This document shows, in pieces, positions 28,461 to 38,100 of a DNA stretch of 64,000 nucleotides. Below the pieces are notes generated by a model. The model was not told the origin of the DNA. It worked only from the letters and a program-made list of their open reading frames with translations, and ran no database searches. A program made the translations under genes and the position numbers. Numbering within the stretch: position 1 is the first letter of the stretch; the number at the start of each line of letters is the position of its first letter. The stretch lies in assembly GCA_019415335.1 (NCBI GenBank), contig DXKH01000015.1, positions 186,001-250,000 on the forward strand, given 5' to 3'. The stretch comes from Citrobacter sp. Its GTDB lineage: Bacteria > Pseudomonadota > Gammaproteobacteria > Enterobacterales > Enterobacteriaceae.

Positions 28461-29441
28461 TTACGCCATTTTACGACAGTGAAAGCGCTGGCGATATTCT
28501 CCTGGCGTGAGCTGAAGCTGTTTTTCAAACAACCGTCGCAGATTAATGCTGCTGCCAAATCCGGTTTGTTCAGCGATACGATCCAGCGTCTCGTTGGTCT
28601 GCTCCAGACGCTGTCGGGCCGCGGCCAGACGGGCTTCGGCAACATAGCGTGCCGGCGAAGCGCCGGTTTCCCGGGTAAACACGCGGGTGAAATTACGCGG
28701 ACTCATGGCGACTTTTTCCGCCAGTTTATCCACACTGAGGTCGGCGGTGAGGTTCTTGAGCAACCAGGCCTGTAGATCGCTAATGGGGCCTTGGGTGCTG
28801 CTTTGCTGAAGGTTGTAGCGGCTAAACTGCAACTGACCTCCGGGGCGGCGCAGGTACATGACGAAGTCCTGGGCGATGTCGCGCGCCAGGCTGAAGCCGT
28901 AGTCCTCTTCAACCAGCGCAAGCGTCAGGTCAAAGCCGGAACTAACCCCGCCAGAAGTCCAGATGTGTTCGTCCTGAATGTAGAGCGGACCGCCTTCGAC
29001 ACGCACCTGAGGAAATTCTGCCTGCATGGTTTCCAGTAGCTTCCAGTGGGTGGTGGCTCGTCTGCCGTCCAGCAATCCGGTTTGCGCCAGCAGCATCGCA
29101 CCGCCGCAAATGGATGCAATACGGCGGGCGTGAGGAGCGGCAAGGCGCAGCCAGTCAACGACCGCAATCCCTTCCTGCGGGTTTTGACCTCTGCCGGTGA
29201 TAATGATGGTATCGAGAGGCTCACGAGGGTCAATTTCATGCAGGCGATGATCTGCCAGTAAATTTAAACCGGACTGACCATGGATCACCTGATGTGGCTG
29301 AGTTGTCGCTAACTGAACCTGGTAACAGATATTCGTTGTACCATCCGGATGCAGGCGATTGGCCTGCATCAGAATGTCGGCGATACCAGCGGATTCAAAC
29401 AGCATCCCGCCATCGGGGACAATAATGAGTATTTTCTTCAT
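28461..29441 (-). CDS. GlxA-family (DJ-1/AraC) transcriptional regulator
   Basis: A 326-residue regulator with an N-terminal DJ-1/PfpI-like domain (ILIIVPDGGMLFESAGIADI; Cys112 in SICGGAMLL) and a C-terminal AraC double HTH (VDKLAEKVAMSPRNFTRVF, IAEQTGFGSSINLRRLF). I use the ATG at 29441, which gives the family N-terminus; the frame runs 35 codons further upstream. The effector and target are unknown; gapC is the nearest gene on this strand, 78 bases downstream, and the methyltransferase is divergent. Confidence 0.9.
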   Translation of the reverse strand: MKKILIIVPDGGMLFESAGIADILMQANRLHPDGTTNICYQVQLATTQPHQVIHGQSGLNLLADHRLHEIDPREPLDTIIITGRGQNPQEGIAVVDWLRLAAPHARRIASICGGAMLLAQTGLLDGRRATTHWKLLETMQAEFPQVRVEGGPLYIQDEHIWTSGGVSSGFDLTLALVEEDYGFSLARDIAQDFVMYLRRPGGQLQFSRYNLQQSSTQGPISDLQAWLLKNLTADLSVDKLAEKVAMSPRNFTRVFTRETGASPARYVAEARLAAARQRLEQTNETLDRIAEQTGFGSSINLRRLFEKQLQLTPGEYRQRFHCRKMA

Positions 29442-29602
29442 GTCCTGAAAAGTAATCTTTTTACAGAATAAGTCAACAGCACAGATGCTGACGAACAAAA
29501 GTCTTATCCCTGCCGCACTGACAGTACCCCCTTTAAACGCCAGCAAACGGGCCGTGAATCGTGACGATAAGCGGCGAGTGAGCGCATATTTTATCTCTTG
29601 AT

Positions 29603-29621
29603 GAAAATAATTCTCGTTTTC
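29603..29621 (+). promoter_or_regulatory. Candidate Fur box before the methyltransferase
   Basis: GAAAATAATTCTCGTTTTC matches 13 of 19 positions of the Fur consensus GATAATGATAATCATTATC and is itself nearly palindromic. It lies about 55 bases before the start at 29675. Confidence 0.4.
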
Positions 29622-29674
29622 ACGTCATTATGTTAACTTGCTTTCAATATGCAACTTATCGTAAGGACATCATC

Positions 29675-30439
29675 ATGAGTGCAAGTGAGAAAGCCGGACA
29701 TACATTTTTAGCCAGTCTGGGGAAAACCCGTTTGCGACCCGGCGGCATTGAGGCAACCGAATGGCTGTTCAATCAGTCGAATCTCACGGCGGACAGTATC
29801 GTGCTGGAGGTCGCCTGCAATATGGGCACCACGTCTATCGAACTGGCGCAGCGCTTTGGTTGTACGATATATGCCATCGATATGGATAAAAATGCACTGA
29901 ATCAGGCCCGACAAAACGTCGCGGCTGCGGGTCTACAGGATAAAATTCAGGTGCTGGATGCGAACGCTACGAAATTGCCCTTTGCCGATGAGGCGTTCGA
30001 TGTCGTGATTAATGAAGCGATGTTGACCATGTACGTGGACAAGGCGAAATCCCGGCTGATTGATGAATACTATCGGGTGCTCAAACCCGGCGGTCGTTTG
30101 CTGACACACGACATCATGTTTACCCATGAACATCTGGAGGCGGGCAGGCAGTCGCAACTGGAAGATGTAGTGAAATCCAACGTCAGCCCGATGAGCCAAA
30201 CGGCCTGGAAAGCGTTGTTTGTCGCCAGCGGTTTTCAGTCGGTCACTACGCACCACGGCGCAATGTCTCTGATGTCCCCGGCAGGACTGATTCGCGACGA
30301 AGGTCTGGCGCGCACGGTGAAAATTCTGTTTAACGGATTGCGCACCCGTGAAAACAGGACACGCTTTCTGGGGATGTTCCGCTTCTTCCGTCGTCACCGC
30401 CATCAGTTGAACTACATCGCCTGCTGCTCGCGGAAATAG
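29675..30439 (+). CDS. SAM-dependent methyltransferase
   Basis: A 254-residue class I methyltransferase of the UbiE/Coq5-like kind. Motif I is VLEVACNMG (43-51), motif II IYAIDMD, and DEAFDVVINEAMLTM with VLKPGGRLL complete the fold. Substrate unknown. AAGGA lies 7 bases before the ATG at 29675; the frame is open 15 codons further. The basic C-terminus (RFFRRHRHQL) is notable. A candidate Fur box upstream hints at iron control. Confidence 0.88.
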   Translation: MSASEKAGHTFLASLGKTRLRPGGIEATEWLFNQSNLTADSIVLEVACNMGTTSIELAQRFGCTIYAIDMDKNALNQARQNVAAAGLQDKIQVLDANATKLPFADEAFDVVINEAMLTMYVDKAKSRLIDEYYRVLKPGGRLLTHDIMFTHEHLEAGRQSQLEDVVKSNVSPMSQTAWKALFVASGFQSVTTHHGAMSLMSPAGLIRDEGLARTVKILFNGLRTRENRTRFLGMFRFFRRHRHQLNYIACCSRK

Positions 30440-30467
30440 TTCCTGATGAACTGATGCAGCGGTGTAT

Positions 30468-31295
30468 TTATTGATCCAGTTCGCGAATGGCTAATTTAGC
30501 CACTTCTAGAGTTGTGGACACGGTAGCATTGCTTTCAAGAAACCACGTGGTTGAGAGCCCACACCATGCAATGATCCATTTGAGCAGTCGTTTTCTGTCC
30601 AGGCCAGCCATTCTGGAGACGATATGCAGTCGCTGTTTAAATATCGCCGGTATGGTAGCAACACACGGTACGGGATTGCTAAGATCCGGATTCGTGAAAA
30701 TGTTGGCAAAGTCGAACCCTCGTTCTCCAGTGAGTCCTTTTGGATCGATGGCCAGCCAACCGGATGCTCCGAAATCAAGTACGTTTCCATGATGCAAGTC
30801 ACCGTGCAATACGACGACATCACGTGGCGTCGATAGCAATTCATCTGCAATTTCAGCGCTACGTGCCAGGAGGCCACCCTCGCTTTGGGCTGTTGATTTT
30901 AGAGGATGAAACCATTTGCGCAGAGGGGGAAGTGATGGGAAAGGGCGTTTCGGTATCGCGTGAAGCTTGTTTGCGGTAAGGCACAAAATACGACAGGCCT
31001 CAGCATCCTGACCTTCCCGGGATAGCGCGGAGAGCGATCTACTTCCAGTCGCGCGAGCGAGAAGAATAGCTTCATTTTCATGGGCAATAACCTGCGCCGC
31101 GCCATTTCCTTGCCACCATGCCATCAGTGCATTACCGGCTTGTTCATCTGCGTCATCGGCAATTTTGAGCATGGCTTTTACGCCTCCGGCAACGGTTCTG
31201 ACAGGGAGGAGTTGTGAGGTAGGCGTTGTGAGCGGCACACCATCGGGAATGAGATCCCAGCGAATTAGCCAGGGTTTGAACACGTTATTACCCAT
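30468..31295 (-). CDS. APH(6)-like aminoglycoside/hydroxyurea phosphotransferase
   Basis: A 275-residue kinase-fold enzyme resembling the streptomycin 6-phosphotransferase (APH(6)) and hydroxyurea phosphotransferase group. The catalytic loop HGDLHHGN (164-171) and the metal-binding aspartate in LAIDPKG (Asp184) are intact. The N-terminal WDLIPDGVPLTTPTSQLLPV is typical of the group. I use the ATG at 31295. Whether it gives streptomycin resistance or acts on a natural metabolite cannot be told from sequence; there is no mobile element beside it, so it looks like a chromosomal resident. Confidence 0.85.
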   Translation of the reverse strand: MGNNVFKPWLIRWDLIPDGVPLTTPTSQLLPVRTVAGGVKAMLKIADDADEQAGNALMAWWQGNGAAQVIAHENEAILLARATGSRSLSALSREGQDAEACRILCLTANKLHAIPKRPFPSLPPLRKWFHPLKSTAQSEGGLLARSAEIADELLSTPRDVVVLHGDLHHGNVLDFGASGWLAIDPKGLTGERGFDFANIFTNPDLSNPVPCVATIPAIFKQRLHIVSRMAGLDRKRLLKWIIAWCGLSTTWFLESNATVSTTLEVAKLAIRELDQ

Positions 31296-31341
31296 CCTTT
31301 TCCCCTTGTAAACCCGGACAGTTTTTAACAGTTTCATAATA

Positions 31342-31361
31342 GCGGGCAGTTACCTGCCCGC
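31342..31361 (-). terminator. Hairpin after the DeoC-like gene
   Basis: GCGGGCAG and CTGCCCGC form a perfect 8-bp stem with a TTAC loop, 25 bases past the stop. The U-run on the minus strand is weak. Confidence 0.5.
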
Positions 31362-31385
31362 AAATCTCAACAGACGCTTTTGACA

Positions 31386-32096
31386 TTATGCATCGAGGCC
31401 CAAAACCACAGGGGTGGAGCGATAGCCGATTCCCATACGGTCAATTCCCATATCTATCAATTGCAGGAAGTGCTCACGCGTGCGAATACCTCCAGAACCT
31501 TTTACTTTGCAGCGTCCTTTTGCCGCATCGAGCATCACCTGAATCACCTCTGATGTTGCACCTTTGCTTTCGCCGCCGGTATAGAACCCGGTGGATGTTT
31601 TGACGAAATCCGTCCCGGCGCGACATGCGTATTCTGTGGCTGTTGCAACCTGCTCCAGTGTTAACGCATCGGTTTCAAAAATCACCTTCAACAGGGTGTC
31701 GTAGCGATGGGCGACGGCTGCCACAGCCCGGATGTCCTCTTCAAATTCCTGCCATTGCCCACTGCGGATAAAACCATAGTTGGCGACGATATCGAGATCT
31801 TCAACGTCACCGCTTTGACAGATAATTTCGGCCTGTTTAACTTTGGATGCCGTTGACGACGCGCCAAAAGGGAAATCACACACCACACAAATGCCGGTGT
31901 TTGTCCCCTTGCACATTGTCCTGGCGATGTCGAGATATGCCGGGTTGATGCACACGGTTTTACAATTAAAATCAATCCCTTCCTGAATATATTTCTGAAC
32001 TTCTGCTTGGGTAAATTCTGGTTTGAGGACCGATTGATCAATGTAACGTCCCAGTTCCTGAGGTGACATCTCTACGGCTTTCTTCTGCGGCTTCAT
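31386..32096 (-). CDS. Deoxyribose-phosphate aldolase-like protein (DeoC family)
   Basis: A 236-residue class I aldolase of the DeoC family, which splits 2-deoxyribose 5-phosphate to glyceraldehyde 3-phosphate and acetaldehyde. The Schiff-base lysine is Lys166 (DFVKTSTGF), the second active lysine Lys199 (KVKGSGGIRT), and LLKVIFETDALT is also conserved. It is not the deoCABD-linked copy; here it stands with a dedicated GntR regulator. The actual substrate could be another 2-deoxy- or sugar phosphate. GGAG precedes the ATG. Confidence 0.9.
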   Translation of the reverse strand: MKPQKKAVEMSPQELGRYIDQSVLKPEFTQAEVQKYIQEGIDFNCKTVCINPAYLDIARTMCKGTNTGICVVCDFPFGASSTASKVKQAEIICQSGDVEDLDIVANYGFIRSGQWQEFEEDIRAVAAVAHRYDTLLKVIFETDALTLEQVATATEYACRAGTDFVKTSTGFYTGGESKGATSEVIQVMLDAAKGRCKVKGSGGIRTREHFLQLIDMGIDRMGIGYRSTPVVLGLDA

Positions 32097-32113
32097 ACGC
32101 GATCTCCATTTAT

Positions 32114-32133
32114 TGTATTATTTGTATGATACA
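32114..32133 (-). promoter_or_regulatory. Palindromic operator before the DeoC-like gene
   Basis: TGTATTAT-TTGT-ATGATACA is a near-palindrome 18 bases before the start codon. Its core GTATGATAC fits the GT-N-TA-N-AC type site of HutC-like GntR regulators, and the same 9-mer lies before the regulator gene. Confidence 0.6.
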
Positions 32134-32253
32134 TATTAGGTGGTGAAAACACGTTGTCAATAACGGAACAGATGCCTGTTAATGCCGTTGAACAATATGC
32201 GCGGAGAGGGAGAGGTATTACCGTTTTATGAGTCCAGGGATGGAGAAGGACAA

Positions 32254-33072
32254 TTAGCGTTTTAACTGGCGGGAAAAATCGACCCTGGCTTTAGCTGAAT
32301 TCTGCCCGGCATTAAACAGGTCAATTTTAAAATTGCATTTGTCCGCTCTGGTCACCGACGTCGTATATTCAAAGACAAAACCGTTCTCAAGGAATGAAAC
32401 ACGTTCAATGTGGTAACCGGCCATAACCTTTTCCGTACACTGCAGGTAATGTGCGGTCGATTTACTGATGATCACCGCCTCAATATGTTCGGTAGCATGT
32501 GCAATATTCAGCCCAAACTCATTTTTGAGAACATCATAAAGAGAGTGGGTCGTAAAGTCGTAAAGCTCAATGCCAGGACACAGATTCCAGGGAATACAGG
32601 TCGTTTCCAGAAGCAGGGGAGTGTCATCACCCAGGCGGACCCGTTTCAGGATGAAAACCTTACGCTGCGTTGGAGTTAGGTTCAGTTTGTCAGCAACAAT
32701 CTCATCAGCATCGATCACTTCCGACTGCAGCACCAGCGAATGAGGTTTTATTCCCTGTTCTTGCACACTCTCAGTAAAGTTATAGAGCGAATTGAGTCGG
32801 CGATTAATTTTCTTATCGGCAATGAAGGTGCCTTTACGACGCTGACGTACAATAAGACCTTCCTCAAGAAGTTCATTGAACGCAAGTCGAACGGTCGTCC
32901 TACTGATATTAAGAATGTCACACAACTCATTTTCGGTGACGATTTTATCTTGGGGCTTGAATACGCCGAGCTTGATTTGATGGCGAATAAACGCGGCCAG
33001 TTGCGAATACATAGAAGAACGAGTGCCTTCGATAAAACGGAAGTTATCTTTGAAAAAGCGTCCTGTGTCCAT
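32254..33072 (-). CDS. GntR-family transcriptional regulator (HutC/UTRA type)
   Basis: A 272-residue GntR regulator with an N-terminal winged helix (QIKLGVFKPQDKIVTENELCDILNISRTTVRLAF) and a C-terminal UTRA effector domain (SETVQ..., KRVRLGDDTPLLLETTCIPWNLCP). It lies 157 bases upstream of the DeoC-like gene on the same strand. The motif shared by the two promoters indicates that it represses both. The ligand is probably a sugar phosphate related to the aldolase substrate. Confidence 0.92.
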   Translation of the reverse strand: MDTGRFFKDNFRFIEGTRSSMYSQLAAFIRHQIKLGVFKPQDKIVTENELCDILNISRTTVRLAFNELLEEGLIVRQRRKGTFIADKKINRRLNSLYNFTESVQEQGIKPHSLVLQSEVIDADEIVADKLNLTPTQRKVFILKRVRLGDDTPLLLETTCIPWNLCPGIELYDFTTHSLYDVLKNEFGLNIAHATEHIEAVIISKSTAHYLQCTEKVMAGYHIERVSFLENGFVFEYTTSVTRADKCNFKIDLFNAGQNSAKARVDFSRQLKR

Positions 33073-33106
33073 CGTATTCTCTGCTGATTAATTGCCTCAT
33101 TCAAAA

Positions 33107-33115
33107 GTATCATAC
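33107..33115 (-). promoter_or_regulatory. Second GntR-type operator (autoregulation)
   Basis: GTATGATAC on the minus strand, 35 bases before the GntR regulator start, repeats the core of the operator at 32114-32133. It points to autoregulation. Confidence 0.5.
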
Positions 33116-33315
33116 CATTTAATTGGCAGCCACGGCTGTCGTGCATCATGGTGCGTAATGAAGTTTAAGATTTGTTATGGAGTGATGAACCCGCTGTCTG
33201 TCTTTCAACGCGACACCGGCGAGAGTTGGCTCCAGCGTCACGATTAGCAGCGAAGAGATGGTCAATCAATTCATCAGGCAGGCGTAGAGGCATTACTAAC
33301 ACTGGCGTATTTTAA

Positions 33316-33645
33316 TCAACAGCCAGCATTGCGGCGCCATGCGCCGGGGGCCTGACCATACTGACGCTTGAAGCTGCGGTTGAATGACTGCTGAGAGTCA
33401 AAGCCCAACGCGATAGCCACGTTCAAAATCGGTTCGTCGCTGTGGGTTAAGCATTCAACCGATTTTCGCAGCTTTTGTGCACGAATATATCCAGCGATGG
33501 GATAACCCGTATGTTCTTTGAAGATGCGCTGGAGGTGCCATTTCGAATAACCGGCTCGTCTGGAAACAGTGTCGATGTCCAGGCGGTTATCAAGGTTGTT
33601 GTCGATCCAGTCGAGTAAATCGTGAATAAATGCGCCAGTGTTCAT
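33316..33645 (-). CDS. rarA: AraC/MarA-type activator RarA
   Basis: A 109-residue two-HTH regulator of the MarA/SoxS/RamA group (VSRRAGYSKWHLQRIFKEHTG and VAIALGFDSQQSFNRSFKRQYG) with no sensor domain. It is divergent from oqxAB, the same arrangement as rarA-oqxAB-oqxR of Klebsiella, where RarA activates the pump and its overproduction gives multidrug resistance. GGAGG sits 7 bases before the ATG at 33645. It is not RamA itself. Confidence 0.88.
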   Translation of the reverse strand: MNTGAFIHDLLDWIDNNLDNRLDIDTVSRRAGYSKWHLQRIFKEHTGYPIAGYIRAQKLRKSVECLTHSDEPILNVAIALGFDSQQSFNRSFKRQYGQAPGAWRRNAGC

Positions 33646-33686
33646 CTCGCTTCCTCCAGGCTGCGTATCAAAAAGCATCTTTATCT

Positions 33687-33745
33687 GTTGCATTTAAAGG
33701 TGGCTCGTTTTGAAAATAATTGCAAGTTTTATTGTTGCATTTAAA
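33687..33745. repeat. Repeated GTTGCATTTAAA in the rarA/oqxA gap
   Basis: GTTGCATTTAAA occurs at 33687-33698 and again at 33734-33745 in the divergent control region. A third, related TTGCACTTAA follows at 33809. They are candidate RarA or OqxR contact sites; they only loosely resemble the marbox. Confidence 0.45.
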
Positions 33746-33791
33746 CCCTTGCCTGAAACGGGTCTTTTCACATCCGCTCAAATAGCACATA

Positions 33792-33816
33792 AAGTGCAAC
33801 AATTATTCTTGCACTT
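33792..33816. promoter_or_regulatory. Perfect inverted repeat upstream of oqxA
   Basis: AAGTGCAA-N9-TTGCACTT is an exact 8-bp inverted repeat 166 bases before the oqxA start. Its symmetry suggests a dimeric repressor site; OqxR is the obvious candidate. Confidence 0.5.
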
Positions 33817-33981
33817 AATTAAGCGCCTTCCTACAATCGCCGAGATAGTGTATTTGCAACTGTTACAGTTTTGTGGCGATGAACGACACAAATGGCCTTA
33901 AGCCAGCTACCGGACAAAGGAAGTGGCGCGGCGTCTCCCGCAGCGTCTTGCCCGGCGGCTACCAATACCGGAATAAAAATA

Positions 33982-35157
33982 ATGAGCCTGCAAAAAACCT
34001 GGGGTAACGTTTATCCGAGCGCGCTGGGGGCGGTGTTGCTCTCCATGTTGCTTGTCGGATGTGATAACAGCGTCGCGCAAAACGCCGCGCCGCCCGCGCC
34101 CGCAGTCAGTGCCGCTGACGTAGTCGTAAAATCCATTAGCCAGTGGGATAGCTTTAACGGTCGGATTGACGCGGTGGAAAGTGTTCAGTTGCGCCCGCGC
34201 GTCTCTGGCTACATTGAGAAAGTGAACTATACCGACGGCCAGGAAGTGAAGAAGGGCGAGGTGCTGTTCACTATCGATGACCGAACCTATCGCGCGGCGC
34301 TGGAACAGGCGCAGGCGAACCTGGCAAGAGCCAAAACGCAGGCCAGTCTCGCGCGAAGCGAGGCTAACCGCACCGATAAACTGGTCAACACGAATGTGGT
34401 ATCCCGCGAAGAGTGGGAGCAGCGCCGTTCGGCTGCGACCCAGGCGCAGGCCGACATCCGCGCCGCGCAGGCGTCGGTTGACGCAGCACAGCTGAATCTG
34501 GACTTCACCAACGTCACCGCGCCTATTGACGGTCGCGCCAGTCGGGCGCTGATCACCAGTGGGAACCTGGTGACTGCGGGCGACACCGCCAGCGTTCTCA
34601 CCACGCTGGTCTCGCAGAAAACGGTTTACGTCTACTTTGATGTGGACGAGTCAACCTACCTTCATTATCAAAAACTTGCCCGCAGCGGGCAGGGGGCATC
34701 CAGCTATCACAAGGCGCTGCCGGTTGAGATTGGCCTGACCGGTGAGGAAGGCTACCCCCATCAGGGCAAAGTGGATTTCCTGGATAATCAGTTGACGCCG
34801 AGTACCGGCACCATCCGCATGCGTGCCCTGCTGGATAACGCGCAGCGTCAGTTCACACCGGGACTCTTTGCCCGCGTACGCCTGCCGGGCAGCGCGGAGT
34901 TCAACGCCATGCTTATCGACGACAAAGCGGTGCTGACCGATCAGGATCGTAAATACGTGTATATCGTGGATAAAGAGGGTAAAGCACAGCGTCGTGATAT
35001 TACGCCGGGACGTCTGGCAGACGGTTTACGCATCGTGCGGCAGGGGCTGAACCCTGGCGATAAAGTGATCGTCGAGGGTTTACAAAAAGTGTTTATGCCG
35101 GGTATGCCGGTTAACGCCAAAACCGTTGCCATGACCGCCAGCGCCGCCCTCAACTGA
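33982..35157 (+). CDS. oqxA: RND efflux periplasmic adaptor OqxA
   Basis: Membrane-fusion protein that links the OqxB pump to an outer-membrane channel (usually TolC) across the periplasm. The 391-residue protein is a lipoprotein (lipobox LLVGC near residue 24), followed by a lipoyl-like domain, a coiled-coil hairpin (about 100-170) and beta-barrel domains. It matches Klebsiella OqxA closely and at equal length. Shine-Dalgarno is weak (GGAAT). A multidrug exporter for quinolones, chloramphenicol, nitrofurantoin and others is known for OqxAB; activity here is inferred. Confidence 0.95.
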   Translation: MSLQKTWGNVYPSALGAVLLSMLLVGCDNSVAQNAAPPAPAVSAADVVVKSISQWDSFNGRIDAVESVQLRPRVSGYIEKVNYTDGQEVKKGEVLFTIDDRTYRAALEQAQANLARAKTQASLARSEANRTDKLVNTNVVSREEWEQRRSAATQAQADIRAAQASVDAAQLNLDFTNVTAPIDGRASRALITSGNLVTAGDTASVLTTLVSQKTVYVYFDVDESTYLHYQKLARSGQGASSYHKALPVEIGLTGEEGYPHQGKVDFLDNQLTPSTGTIRMRALLDNAQRQFTPGLFARVRLPGSAEFNAMLIDDKAVLTDQDRKYVYIVDKEGKAQRRDITPGRLADGLRIVRQGLNPGDKVIVEGLQKVFMPGMPVNAKTVAMTASAALN

Positions 35158-35181
35158 TCCCCTGACCTGAGAATCCAACCC

Positions 35182-38100
35182 ATGGACTTTTCCCGCTTTT
35201 TTATCGACAGGCCGATTTTTGCCGCCGTCCTGTCGATTCTGATTTTTATCACCGGATTAATCGCCATCCCGCTGTTGCCGGTCAGCGAATATCCTGACGT
35301 CGTGCCGCCAAGCGTACAGGTACGTGCGGAGTATCCGGGCGCCAACCCGAAAGTGATCGCCGAGACCGTGGCGACGCCGCTGGAAGAGGCGATCAACGGC
35401 GTTGAGAACATGATGTACATGAAATCTGTCGCGGGCTCCGATGGCGTGCTGGTGACCACTGTCACCTTCCGCCCGGGAACCGACCCGGATCAGGCGCAGG
35501 TTCAGGTGCAAAACCGCGTCGCGCAGGCCGAGGCGCGTCTGCCGGAAGACGTGCGGCGTTTGGGCATCACTACCCAGAAGCAGTCACCAACGCTGACGCT
35601 GGTGGTGCATCTGTTTTCGCCCAACGGTAAGTACGATTCTCTGTATATGCGCAACTACGCCACGCTGAAGGTGAAGGACGAGCTGGCGCGTCTGCCTGGC
35701 GTTGGTCAGATCCAGATTTTCGGTTCAGGTGAATACGCTATGCGCATCTGGCTGGATCCCAACAAGGTGGCGGCACGCGGATTAACCGCTTCGGATGTGG
35801 TCACGGCGATGCAGGAGCAAAACGTACAGGTTTCCGCCGGGCAGCTTGGTGCCGAGCCACTGCCGAAAGAGAGCGATTTCCTGATCTCCATTAACGCCCA
35901 GGGCCGTCTGCATACGGAAGAAGAGTTTGGCAATATAGTCCTGAAAACAACGCAGGACGGTACGGTCGTCCGCCTGCGCGACGTGGCGCGCATTGAAATG
36001 GGGTCCGGCAGCTATGCCCTGCGTTCCCAACTGAACAATAAAGACGCGGTCGGGATTGGTATCTTCCAGTCGCCGGGGGCGAACGCCATTGATCTGTCTA
36101 ACGCGGTGCGCGCGAAAATGGACGAACTGTCCACGCGTTTCCCGGCAGATATGAAGTGGGCGGCACCTTACGATCCGACGGTTTTCGTTCGCGATTCCAT
36201 TCGCGCGGTAGTGCAAACGCTGCTGGAAGCGGTGGTGCTGGTGGTGCTGGTGGTGATCCTGTTCCTGCAAACCTGGCGCGCGTCGATCATTCCGCTGATC
36301 GCGGTGCCGGTCTCTGTTGTGGGGACTTTCAGCATTCTCTATCTGCTGGGCTTTTCGCTGAATACCCTGAGCTTGTTCGGGCTGGTTCTGGCTATCGGTA
36401 TCGTGGTGGATGACGCCATCGTGGTGGTGGAAAACGTCGAGCGAAATATTGAAGAGGGGCTTGCTCCGCTTGCGGCGGCGCATCAGGCGATGCGAGAAGT
36501 GTCCGGGCCGATTATCGCGATTGCGCTGGTGCTGTGTGCAGTGTTTGTCCCAATGGCGTTTCTCTCTGGCGTCACCGGACAGTTCTACAAGCAGTTTGCG
36601 GTGACGATCGCGATTTCCACGGTCATCTCTGCCATTAACTCGCTGACGCTCTCACCGGCGCTGGCGGCGTTGCTGTTAAAACCGCACGGTGCGCCGAAAG
36701 ATTTCCCGACCCGGCTTATCGATCGTCTGTTCGGCTGGATTTTCCGTCCGTTTAACCGCTTTTTCCACCGCAGCTCAAACGGCTATCAGGGGCTGGTGGG
36801 CAAAACGCTGGGACGGCGCGGCGCGGTATTTGTGGTTTATCTGCTGCTGCTCTGTGCCGCAGGCGTCATGTTTAAAGCGGTACCCGGCGGGTTTATTCCG
36901 ACGCAGGATAAGCTTTACCTGATCGGCGGCGTGAAAATGCCGGAAGGCTCCTCGCTGGCGCGCACCGACGCGGTAATCCGCAAAATGAGCGAAATCGGGA
37001 TGAATACCGAAGGTGTGGACTATGCGGTTGCGTTCCCGGGGCTGAACGCGCTGCAGTTCACCAACACGCCGAATACCGGGACCGTCTTTTTTGGCCTGAA
37101 ACCGTTCGATCAGCGTAAACATTCCGCGGCGGAAATAAACGCGGAGATCAATGCGAAAATTGCGCAAATTCAGGAAGGTTTTGGCTTCTCCATTCTGCCG
37201 CCGCCGATATTAGGGTTGGGGCAGGGCTCCGGGTATTCACTGTATATTCAGGATCGCGCAGGTCTTGGTTATGGCTCGCTGCAAAACGCGGTGAACACCA
37301 TGTCCGGTGCGATTATGCAGACGCCGGGAATGCACTTCCCGATCTCAACCTACCAGGCTAATGTTCCGCAGCTGGATGTACAGGTCGATCGTGATAAGGC
37401 GAAAGCACAGGGCGTGCTGCTGACCGACCTTTTTGGTACGTTGCAAACCTATCTGGGCTCGTCGTACGTGAATGACTTTAACCAGTTCGGTCGTACCTGG
37501 CGCGTGATGGCGCAGGCCGACGGGCAGTTCCGCGACAGCGTGGAAGATATTGCGAATTTACGCACCCGTAATAATCAGGGCGAAATGGTGCCGATCGGCA
37601 GTATGGTGAATATCACGACCACCTACGGGCCGGATCCGGTGATTCGCTACAATGGTTATCCTGCGGCGGATCTCATTGGCGATGCCGATCCTCGCATACT
37701 CTCTTCCGCGCAGGCGATGACGCAGCTGGACGCAATGTCTAAGCAGATCCTGCCGAATGGGATGAATATAGAATGGACGGATCTGAGCTTCCAGCAGGCC
37801 ACGCAGGGCAATACGGCACTGATCGTCTTCCCGGTCGCGGTGCTGCTGGCGTTCCTGGTCCTGGCGGCACTGTATGAAAGCTGGACGCTGCCGCTGGCGG
37901 TGATCCTTATCGTCCCGATGACCATGCTTTCCGCACTGTTTGGCGTCTGGTTGACCGGTGGCGATAACAACGTTTTCGTGCAGGTGGGCCTGGTGGTGCT
38001 GATGGGGCTGGCCTGTAAAAACGCGATTCTTATCGTAGAGTTCGCCCGTGAGCTGGAGATTCAGGGGAAAGGCATTATGGACGCCGCGCTGGAGGCGTGC

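Noticed and set aside
33183..33245. Short open frame upstream of rarA
   Set aside because: Only 20 codons without a ribosome site; could be debris.
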